From Streptomyces sp. NBC_01244 (GTDB taxonomy: Bacteria; Actinomycetota; Actinomycetes; Streptomycetales; Streptomycetaceae), in NCBI RefSeq assembly GCF_035987325.1, contig NZ_CP108488.1:1488001-1552000 (forward strand): a stretch of 64,000 nucleotides of DNA, in the 5' to 3' direction. This document shows, piece after piece, positions 9,001 to 16,564 of this stretch; position 1 is the stretch's first letter; the number at the start of each line of letters is the position of its first letter. The position numbers and the translations under genes were made by a program. A model generated the notes under the pieces. It saw only the letters and a program-made list of their open reading frames with translations. It made no database searches and was not told the origin of the DNA.

Positions 9001-9074
9001 GCCAGACATCCGGCGACGGCCAGGGCCAGGGCCGTAGACCGCCCTCTGGGATGCGATCGGGTACGTGATCTCAA
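6042..9074 (-). CDS. secreted alpha-amylase, GH13, with two CBM25 and one FN3 domain
   Basis: About 1010 residues from TTG 9074, which is preceded by GAGGAG at a good distance; an in-frame ATG at 9122 is less likely because it lacks a ribosome site and would put Cys/Glu residues before the signal peptide. Order: Sec signal (TALALAVAGCLAAALPAAGA), two ~85-residue starch-binding CBM25-like repeats (both with NLHWAP-GGSWTTVPG-GM and FNNG-GTWDNN), a fibronectin-III domain, then the GH13 barrel. Catalytic landmarks: nucleophile Asp in GVDGFRVDTTVHI, acid Glu in YVFGEVGS, third Asp in YVDSHDFGPG. It digests extracellular starch. MalR/Reg1-like sites lie upstream, so induction by maltodextrins is likely. 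Confidence 0.92.
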   Translation of the reverse strand: MRSRTRSHPRGRSTALALAVAGCLAAALPAAGASLSEAAAATGVAPAATAPAGDGTATVFYYTKTRNWAAYNLHWAPDGGSWTTVPGAGMETACTDWVKKTVSLGSAAGLQATFNNGQGTWDNNGGKNYALGTGVITVKDGAVAHSDPCAADPGTGTGTGASATVYYATATVGWPTVNLHWAPTGGSWTTVPGTGMDPACTGWVKKTVPLGSAAGLAATFNNGNGTWDNNNGRNYALGTGLSTVKDTTVTANAADPCAAVVPDTTAPTVPANLRAAATDVSTVVTWDAATDDRGVTGYQVTRSGGTKGTVVTSVTSTVLTESGLEERTAYTYTVKAVDAAGNLSASAAAAVATTGTRPPSPAGSAPLGGDPRKDPIYFVLTARFNDGDSANNRGGSQHVKSGNAANNDPMFRGDFKGLVEKLDYVKALGFSAIWITPVVLNRSDYDYHGYHGYDFYKVDPRLESAGASYQDLINAAHAKGVKIYQDVVYNHSSRWGAKGLFTPTVYGVRDAQWSWYYDEKQSGFEYDGLTVDPKSGKSYYNGDLWSTAEPAGNTCVNWGTATQNKSAEGYTIYNCQWPNPTSGMFPKALFHQCWIGNWEGEDARSCWIHEDLADFNTENAAVQNYLIGAYDKYIDMGVDGFRVDTTVHIPRVTWNRRFLPAIQQRVAQQFGAQKAQDFYVFGEVGSFVNDKWNRGSANQSAQYYTWKESAAYSADDATAAVQQYTTDNDPAKQPTSTNAFLNGNLYHAPDHSKFSGMNVIDMRMHMNFGDANNAFQNGKDSDDSYNDATYNVVYVDSHDFGPGKSSTRYAGGTEAWAENMALMWTFRGIPTLYYGSETEFQAGKQIDCGPTCPLAGTGRAYYGDKIAGTVTASGFSKVATATGPVAATLESPLVKHLQRLNEIRRAVPALQMGQYSTEGVSGGMAFKRRYTDTATGVDSFALVAVTGSATYTGVPNGTYKDAVTGDVKTVTGGTLSVPAPGKGNLRVYVLDLGGSNAAPGKVGAAGPYLK

Positions 9075-9128
9075 GGTCTGCTCCTCGAAGCAGGGCCCAA
9101 CAGCCCTGCGGCTCCGCGGCATTGAAAA

Positions 9129-9268
9129 CTTGCCGCAAGGTTTTGCGGGGAGGTTATCCAGCCGTCACCAGCGCGTGAACCCCTTGTGAACCAGAAATCT
9201 GGCCACCGGGCGCGTCCGGGCAGCCGGAAGGGACCCTTTGTGGGGACAACTGCCGCAATCGCTTGCAG
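9129..9268 (-). promoter_or_regulatory. MalR/Reg1-like operator sites upstream of amylase
   Basis: CTTGCCGCAAG (9129-9139), a related TTTTGCGGGG just after it, and CTGCCGCAA plus CTTGCAG at 9250-9268 resemble the CTTGCNGCAAG-type repeats known upstream of Streptomyces amylase genes, where LacI-family MalR/Reg1 binds. The first cluster is ~55 bp upstream of the TTG start. The remaining stretch 9270-9410 shows no gene. Confidence 0.55.
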
Positions 9269-9413
9269 AAATTTTCTCTACGGAGACGGGCACCGGCCGC
9301 GGGCAGGCGGGAGCCACACCCGAGTGAGGTCGACAAATCGACACGGGTGATGCACCGGCCCGGTGGACGACGGCCACGGGGGTCACGGAGGCCACGGGAG
9401 CCGCGAGGCCGGG

Positions 9414-9444
9414 CGAAGCCTCCGGGATGCCGCCGGAGGCTTCG
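9414..9444. terminator. terminator hairpin downstream of S4 gene
   Basis: Perfect 12-bp stem CGAAGCCTCCGG (9414-9425) / CCGGAGGCTTCG (9433-9444) with a 7-base loop, just beyond the stop of the minus-strand S4 gene. Confidence 0.7.
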
Positions 9445-9457
9445 TCGACGACAAGGC

Positions 9458-9853
9458 CTAGCGGCCGCCGCGCAGGGTTTCGATCTCGCGGCGTTCGCGC
9501 TTCGTCGGGCGGCCCGCACCGCGGTCGCGGATGCCGACCACCGCCGCCTCCACCGGCGTCGGCGGCGGCGGGCTGTTGTCCGTCAGGCATTCCGCGGCGG
9601 CCGGGGCGCCGACGCGCTTGGAGACGGGGCGCCGGACCACCACGATGCGCTCGCGTCCCGCGTGGAAGAGGCGCACCTCGCCCCCGGCCCGCACCGCCTG
9701 GGCCGGCTTCGCGCGCTCCCCGTTGACGCGCACGTGTCCCGCCCGGCACGCCGTGGCGGCGATCGCCCGCGTCTTCGTCAGCCGGACCGACCAGATCCAC
9801 ACGTCGACACGCGCCGACCCCGCACCCGCACCCGCGGTTCCCTCTTCAGCCAT
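9458..9853 (-). CDS. S4 domain RNA-binding protein (Hsp15/RqcP-like)
   Basis: 131 residues. The S4 fold starts at VDVWIWSVRLTKTRAIAATA and continues ACRAGHVRVNGERAKPAQAV, RAGGEVRLF, the classic alpha-L RNA-binding pattern of Hsp15. Homologues bind 50S subunits carrying stalled nascent chains and recycle them. The basic C-terminus (GRPTKRERREIETL) is typical of actinobacterial members. Single-gene unit with its own terminator. Confidence 0.88.
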   Translation of the reverse strand: MAEEGTAGAGAGSARVDVWIWSVRLTKTRAIAATACRAGHVRVNGERAKPAQAVRAGGEVRLFHAGRERIVVVRRPVSKRVGAPAAAECLTDNSPPPPTPVEAAVVGIRDRGAGRPTKRERREIETLRGGR

Positions 9854-9965
9854 GCCCCGACTTTAGCGAGGCGAGCCGGGCAGGGCCGAGCCCGTGGAAA
9901 GGGAATGGCTTTTGGTGGTTACGACAAGTGCGGTGGTATCTGCCATGGATATCATCCCAATGGAA

Positions 9966-9995
9966 TTGCAAATGCTGCACAGGTGCCCCTACCTT
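9966..9995 (+). promoter_or_regulatory. sigma70-type promoter, probably leaderless transcript
   Basis: -35 TTGCAA (9966-9971), 18-bp spacer, -10 TACCTT (9990-9995). The -10 ends seven bases before ATG 10003, so the start codon is the likely first transcribed codon; no ribosome site is present. A region of unusual AT content (9920-9990) precedes it and carries a weak imperfect palindrome (GGTGGTATC ... GATATCATCC). Confidence 0.55.
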
Positions 9996-10002
9996 GTCGC
10001 AC

Positions 10003-10398
10003 ATGCAGTCCTACACCATCGGTCAGGCGGCACGCCTTCTGGGCGTCAGCCCGGATACCGCGCGCCGCTGGGCCGACGCCGGCCGCGTCGCGACCCACCG
10101 CGACGAGAGCGGTCGCCGGCTGATCGACGGCCGTGCCCTGGCCGCCTTCTCCGTCGAGGTGGCGCAAGGGGCCCACGCCGAGGACGGCGAGACCTACACC
10201 TCGGCGCGCAACGCCTTCCCCGGGATCGTGACCGCCGTCAAGCTCGGCGACGTGGCCGCCCAGGTCGAGATCCAGGCCGGTCCGCACCGCCTGGTCTCCC
10301 TGCTCACCCGGGAGGCCGTCGACGAGCTCGGGCTGGAGGTCGGCATGCGGGCCACCGCCCGCGTGAAGTCCACCAGCGTGCACATCGACCGCGCCTGA
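10003..10398 (+). CDS. MerR-type HTH plus Mop/TOBE molybdate-binding protein
   Basis: 131 residues. Residues ~1-55 are an excisionase/MerR-type helix-turn-helix (YTIGQAARLLGVSPDTARRW, then DAGRVATHRDESGRRLIDG). Residues ~67-131 are a single Mop (TOBE) domain: SARNAFPGIVTAVKLGDVAA and LVSLLTREAVDELGLEVGM, ARVKSTSVHI. Mop domains bind molybdate or tungstate. The fused layout matches actinobacterial regulators placed beside mod genes, a small functional equivalent of ModE. It sits directly upstream of modA on the same strand. Molybdate-dependent control of the transporter is inferred. Confidence 0.88.
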   Translation: MQSYTIGQAARLLGVSPDTARRWADAGRVATHRDESGRRLIDGRALAAFSVEVAQGAHAEDGETYTSARNAFPGIVTAVKLGDVAAQVEIQAGPHRLVSLLTREAVDELGLEVGMRATARVKSTSVHIDRA

Positions 10399-10544
10399 CC
10401 CCGCCCGGAACCGCTCAGTTCAGTACCGCTCGGCACCACTCAGTACGACGCGTCCCCACCCGCTCCGCCCGTCACCGGCGCGGGTCACCACCGCGCGGAT
10501 CCGGCACCAGGCCGGCCGCCGACCCGACCGAGGAGCACCAGCGC

Positions 10545-11363
10545 ATGTCCCCGATCCTGCCCCTGAACCGCCGTACCGCCGCCCTCGCCCTCTCCGCCGC
10601 CCTGCTCGCGCCGGCGCTCGCCGCCTGCGGCAGCAGCGACGACAAGAAGGACGGGGCCGCCGCCTCCCCGAGCGCGTCCGCGTCCGCCGGGACCAAGGCC
10701 GCGAACCTGACGGTGCTCGCCGCCTCCTCCCTCACCGACGTCTTCAAGGCCGCCGGCGCCGCCTACGAGAAGGCGCACCCGGGCACCAAGGTCACCTTCT
10801 CCTTCGCCGGTTCGCAGGAGCTCGCCGCGCAGGTCAAGCAGGGCGCCCCGGCCGACGCGCTGGTCACCGCCGACACCAAGACGATGGACGGCCTGAAGGC
10901 CGAGACCAACGACCCGGCGGTCATCGCCAAGAACCGTCTGGTGATCGCGACCGGCAAGGGGAACCCGTTCAAGGTCGCCGGTCTCAAGGACCTCGCCGAC
11001 ACCAAGCTCAAGGTCGTGCTGGCCGCGCCCGAGGTCCCGGTGGGCCGTTACAGCAAGCAGATCCTCGACGCCCAGAAGATCGAGGTGAAGCCGGTCTCCC
11101 AGGAGCCCAACGTCCGCGCCGTGCTGAGCAAGGTCGAGCTGGGCGAGGCCGACGCCGGTCTCGTCTACAAGACCGACACCCTCAAGTCCGGTGACAAGGT
11201 CGCCGTCGTGGAGATCCCGGACGCCGAGAACGCCGTGGCCTCGTACCCGGCCGCCTCGCTCAAGGGTTCCAAGAACGCCGAGGCCGCGGCCGCGTTCGTG
11301 GCCTGGCTGAGCACCCCGGAGGCCCAGAAGATCCTCCAGGACGCGGGCTTCCAGAAGGCGTAA
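10545..11363 (+). CDS. modA: molybdate ABC transporter substrate-binding lipoprotein ModA
   Basis: 272 residues from ATG 10545 with AGGAG 10 bases upstream. Lipoprotein signal ALALSAALLAPALAACGSS with lipobox LAAC, then a Ser/Ala linker and a type II binding fold: LTVLAASSLTDVFKAAGAAY, VTFSFAGSQELAAQVKQGAP, ADALVTADTKTMDGL, APEVPVGRYSKQIL. The Ser of AASSL, Ser of FAGSQ and the region VPVGRYS match ModA oxyanion-binding positions. It delivers molybdate to the fused permease/ATPase encoded downstream. It follows the Mop-domain regulator and is separated from modBC by a strong hairpin. Confidence 0.93.
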   Translation: MSPILPLNRRTAALALSAALLAPALAACGSSDDKKDGAAASPSASASAGTKAANLTVLAASSLTDVFKAAGAAYEKAHPGTKVTFSFAGSQELAAQVKQGAPADALVTADTKTMDGLKAETNDPAVIAKNRLVIATGKGNPFKVAGLKDLADTKLKVVLAAPEVPVGRYSKQILDAQKIEVKPVSQEPNVRAVLSKVELGEADAGLVYKTDTLKSGDKVAVVEIPDAENAVASYPAASLKGSKNAEAAAAFVAWLSTPEAQKILQDAGFQKA

Positions 11364-11382
11364 CCGCCTGAAGGGTCCGGTG

Positions 11383-11429
11383 ACGGAGAGGGACTGCCCG
11401 GTCCGGGGGGACGGGCAGTCCCTCTCCGT
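11383..11429 (+). terminator. strong hairpin between modA and modBC
   Basis: Perfect 18-bp stem ACGGAGAGGGACTGCCCG (11383-11400) / CGGGCAGTCCCTCTCCGT (11412-11429) followed by TTTG. It should terminate most transcripts after modA or protect the modA 3' end, giving more binding protein than transporter. Confidence 0.75.
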
Positions 11430-11465
11430 TTGACGTCCGCCGCATTACGCTTCACACGCCGCCCA

Positions 11466-11504
11466 GGCGTCCCGACATCCCCGGTGGCGTCCCGACATCC
11501 CCGG
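11466..11504. repeat. 19-bp direct repeat in modBC leader
   Basis: GGCGTCCCGACATCCCCGG occurs twice (11466-11484 and 11486-11504), immediately before the modBC ribosome site. It may be a simple duplication. Confidence 0.7.
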
Positions 11505-11516
11505 CCAGGAACCCAC

Positions 11517-13511
11517 ATGAGCAGACTCCGTACCCGCCGCGCCCGGCCTCCCGTGGCTCTGGTGCTCCCCGCGCTGCTCGCCGTGGCGTTCCTGCTGATG
11601 CCGCTCGTCGGCATCCTCACCCGCACCCACTGGAGCGATCTCGGCGCGCACCTCACCAGCCCCGGTGTGGTCGAAGCGCTCCGGCTCTCGCTGGTCGTGT
11701 CCCTGTGGGCGCTCGGCTTCTCCCTCCTCCTCGGGGTGCCTCTCGCCTGGCTGCTGGCCCGCGTCGAGTTCAAGGGCAAGGCGCTCGTGCGCTCGCTGGT
11801 CCTGCTCCCCATGGTGCTGCCGCCGACGGTCGGCGGTGTGGCCCTGCTGCTCGGTTTCGGCCGGCGCGGGCTGCTCGGACCCTGGCTGGAGGGCACCTTC
11901 GGCATCACGCTGCCCTTCCACACCTCCGGTGCGGTCGTCGCGGCCACCTTCGTCGCGATGCCCTTCCTCGTGATCAGCCTGGAGGGCGCGCTCGCCGGGC
12001 TCAAGCCGAGCTACGAGGAGACCGCCGCGTCCCTCGGTTCCACACCGCTGCGCGTGTTCTTCACCGTGACGCTGCCGATGGTGGCCCCGGGCCTGGTCGC
12101 CGGAGCGGCGCTGACCTGGGCACGGGCGCTCGGCGAGTTCGGTGCCACCATCACCTTCGCGGGCAACCTCCCGGGGACCACCCAGACCCTCCCGCTCCAG
12201 GTCTACCTGCTGCTCCAGGACGCGCCCGAGGCCGCCACCTCCGTGTCCCTGCTGCTGCTCGCGATCGCCATGGCCGTACTCATCGCCCTGCGCGGGAGGT
12301 GGACGGGAACTCCCGTCGCCCGCAAGGACGGCGGTGCGCCGGTGGTCGCCGAGGAGGCCACCGGCCCCGATCCCGTGGGCCCCGTACCGCCCGGGGCTCC
12401 GGTCTCCCCCGCGTCCCCGGCGCCCTCGCCCGCGGAGCCGGCTCAGCCGGTGGCCGGGACCGCGGCCGACGGCGGGCACTGGCCGCTGCACGCCACCGTC
12501 ACCGGTTTCAACGAGCTCACCCTCGACGCCGAACCCGGCACCACCATCGCCGTCGTCGGCGAGAACGGCGCCGGCAAGACCACCCTGCTGCGCGCCCTGC
12601 TCGGCCTGACCCCCCGTGCCCATGCCGAGCTCCGGCTCGGCGACGCCGATGTGACCGGCCTGCCCCCGCACCGGCGTCAGGTCGCCTGGGTCCCCCAGGA
12701 CGGCGCGCTGTTCCCGCACCTGAGCGCGCTCGCCAACACCTCGTACGGGCTGCGCGCCCGCCGGGTGCCCCGGGCCGCGGCCCGGGCCGAGGCGCAGGCC
12801 TGGCTGGACCGGCTCGGCGTCGGGCACCTCGCCCACCGCAAGCCCGCCCAGCTCTCCGGCGGGCAGGCCCAGCGGGTGGCGCTGGCCCGCGCGCTGGCCG
12901 CCCGGCCCCGGCTGCTGCTGCTCGACGAGCCGCTGGCCGCCCTGGACCAGACCACCCGCGCCCGTGTCCGGCACACCCTGCGCACGCACCTGGCGGGCTT
13001 CGGCGGGGTCTGCCTCATCGTCACGCACGATCCCGTCGAGGCGGTGTCCCTGGCCGACCGGGTCCTCGTGCTCTCCGACGGGCGGACCCTGCAGGACGCC
13101 CCGCCCGCCGAGGTGACCCGGCACCCGCGCTCCCCGTGGGTGGCGCGGATGCTGGGGCGCAACGCCTGGCCCGGCACGGCTTCGGCCGACGGGTTGGAAC
13201 TCGCCGCCGGGGGCCGCCTGGTGGTGGCCGAGGCGCTGCCCGAGGGGGCGCAGGCGCTCGCGATCATCGCCCCCGAGGCGGTGTCCGTGCACCGGGACCG
13301 CCCGGGCGGCAGCCCTCGTAACGTATGGCCCGGCACCGTACGGGAGATCACCTCGGTCGGCAGCCGGCTGCGCGTGCTGATCGGCTCGGACCAGGCGCCC
13401 GACCTGGTCGCGGAGATCACCCCGCAGGCCGCCGCCGAACTGGGAATCGTCGACGGCGCCGCGGTGTGGACCAGCGTGAAGGCGACCGAGGTCACCCTCG
13501 TACGGCTCTAG
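11517..13511 (+). CDS. modBC: fused molybdate permease-ATPase (ModB-ModC)
   Basis: 664 residues from ATG 11517. Residues ~1-265 are the ModB permease with five to six membrane helices and the EAA-loop sequence YEETAASLGSTPLRVFFTV. A ~70-residue Pro/Ala-rich linker (PVSPASPAPSPAEPAQPV) joins it to ModC: Walker A GENGAGKTTLLRAL, Q-loop VPQDGALFPH, signature LSGGQAQRVALARAL, Walker B LLLLDEPLAALD, H-loop IVTHDPVEA. The C-terminus carries a TOBE/Mop-like regulatory domain (GTVREITSVGSRLRVLI ... VDGAAVWTSVKATEVTLV). The fusion places both transporter subunits in one chain, a known actinobacterial arrangement. It works with the ModA encoded just upstream. Confidence 0.92.
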   Translation: MSRLRTRRARPPVALVLPALLAVAFLLMPLVGILTRTHWSDLGAHLTSPGVVEALRLSLVVSLWALGFSLLLGVPLAWLLARVEFKGKALVRSLVLLPMVLPPTVGGVALLLGFGRRGLLGPWLEGTFGITLPFHTSGAVVAATFVAMPFLVISLEGALAGLKPSYEETAASLGSTPLRVFFTVTLPMVAPGLVAGAALTWARALGEFGATITFAGNLPGTTQTLPLQVYLLLQDAPEAATSVSLLLLAIAMAVLIALRGRWTGTPVARKDGGAPVVAEEATGPDPVGPVPPGAPVSPASPAPSPAEPAQPVAGTAADGGHWPLHATVTGFNELTLDAEPGTTIAVVGENGAGKTTLLRALLGLTPRAHAELRLGDADVTGLPPHRRQVAWVPQDGALFPHLSALANTSYGLRARRVPRAAARAEAQAWLDRLGVGHLAHRKPAQLSGGQAQRVALARALAARPRLLLLDEPLAALDQTTRARVRHTLRTHLAGFGGVCLIVTHDPVEAVSLADRVLVLSDGRTLQDAPPAEVTRHPRSPWVARMLGRNAWPGTASADGLELAAGGRLVVAEALPEGAQALAIIAPEAVSVHRDRPGGSPRNVWPGTVREITSVGSRLRVLIGSDQAPDLVAEITPQAAAELGIVDGAAVWTSVKATEVTLVRL

Positions 13512-13530
13512 CGTCCGGGCCTGGCGCCCG

Positions 13531-13553
13531 GCCTGGGGGGTGTCTTGCCCCCC

Positions 13554-13561
<8 letters not shown>
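13531..13561. terminator. G/C-rich hairpin between convergent modBC and uvrA-like genes
   Basis: GCCTGGGGGG and CCCCCCCTAGGC arms around a GTCTTG-type loop, overlapping the stop codon of the minus-strand gene. Probably a shared terminator. Confidence 0.5.
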
Positions 13562-15959
<2,398 letters not shown>

Positions 15960-16092
15960 CGTCTCTCCATACTGTTGGGCTGACGCCGCTCTGTTGGGCT
16001 GACGCCGCCTTCGCGGTCGCGGCAACGCTCCCCTGTCTACCCGATCGGCGGTGTCCTGCGGGAGCGGCGCCAGGTAAGAGGGGCGGTGGATC

Positions 16093-16518
16093 TCAGCGCT
16101 TGCGGGGCTGGTGGAACCGGATCATGTTTCCGGCCGGGTCGCGGAAGGCGCAGTCACGGACGCCGTACGGCTGGTCGATCGGCTCCTGGAGCACGTCACC
16201 GCCGGCGGCCCGGATGCGTTCGAAGGTGGCGTCGCAGTCGTCGGTGCTGAAGATGACCCCGCGCAGCAGGCCCTTGGCCAGCAGTTCCGCCATGGCCTCC
16301 CGGTCGGCGGACGAGGCGTTCTGGTTCGCGACGGGCGGTTCGAGGACGATGTCGACATCCGGCTGCGCGGGCGAACCGAGGGTCACCCAGCGCATCCCCT
16401 CGAAGCCGACGTCGCCCCGGACCTCCAGACCGAGGACGTCCCGGTAGAAGGGGACCGCCGTTTCGTGGTCGTCGACGGCGATGAAGCACTGCGAAAGGTT
16501 GATGTCCATGGGTTTCAC
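16093..16518 (-). CDS. VOC (glyoxalase/bleomycin-resistance) family protein
   Basis: About 141 residues. Two beta-alpha-beta-beta-beta modules of the vicinal oxygen chelate fold: CFIAVDDHETAVPFYRDVLG ... EVRGDVGFEGMRWVTLG and GVIFSTDDCDATFERIRAAG ... YGVRDCAFRDPAGNMIRFHQ. Members chelate a metal and act as isomerases, dioxygenases or drug-sequestering proteins; the substrate is unknown. Start could be GTG 16518 or ATG 16509; neither has a clear ribosome site. It is upstream of, and on the same strand as, the UvrA-like gene, ~130 bp away. Confidence 0.87.
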   Translation of the reverse strand: MKPMDINLSQCFIAVDDHETAVPFYRDVLGLEVRGDVGFEGMRWVTLGSPAQPDVDIVLEPPVANQNASSADREAMAELLAKGLLRGVIFSTDDCDATFERIRAAGGDVLQEPIDQPYGVRDCAFRDPAGNMIRFHQPRKR

Positions 16519-16564
16519 GCTAGGGGCGGGTGGGCGGCGGGTGCTTCTCCGTTCCTGACCGCCT

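Noticed and set aside
6003..9068. A 3-kb open frame antisense to the amylase
   Set aside because: Long antisense frames are expected at this GC content. It is rich in Val/Gly/Ala/Asp, shows no domain motif, and the opposite strand encodes clear GH13 catalytic motifs.
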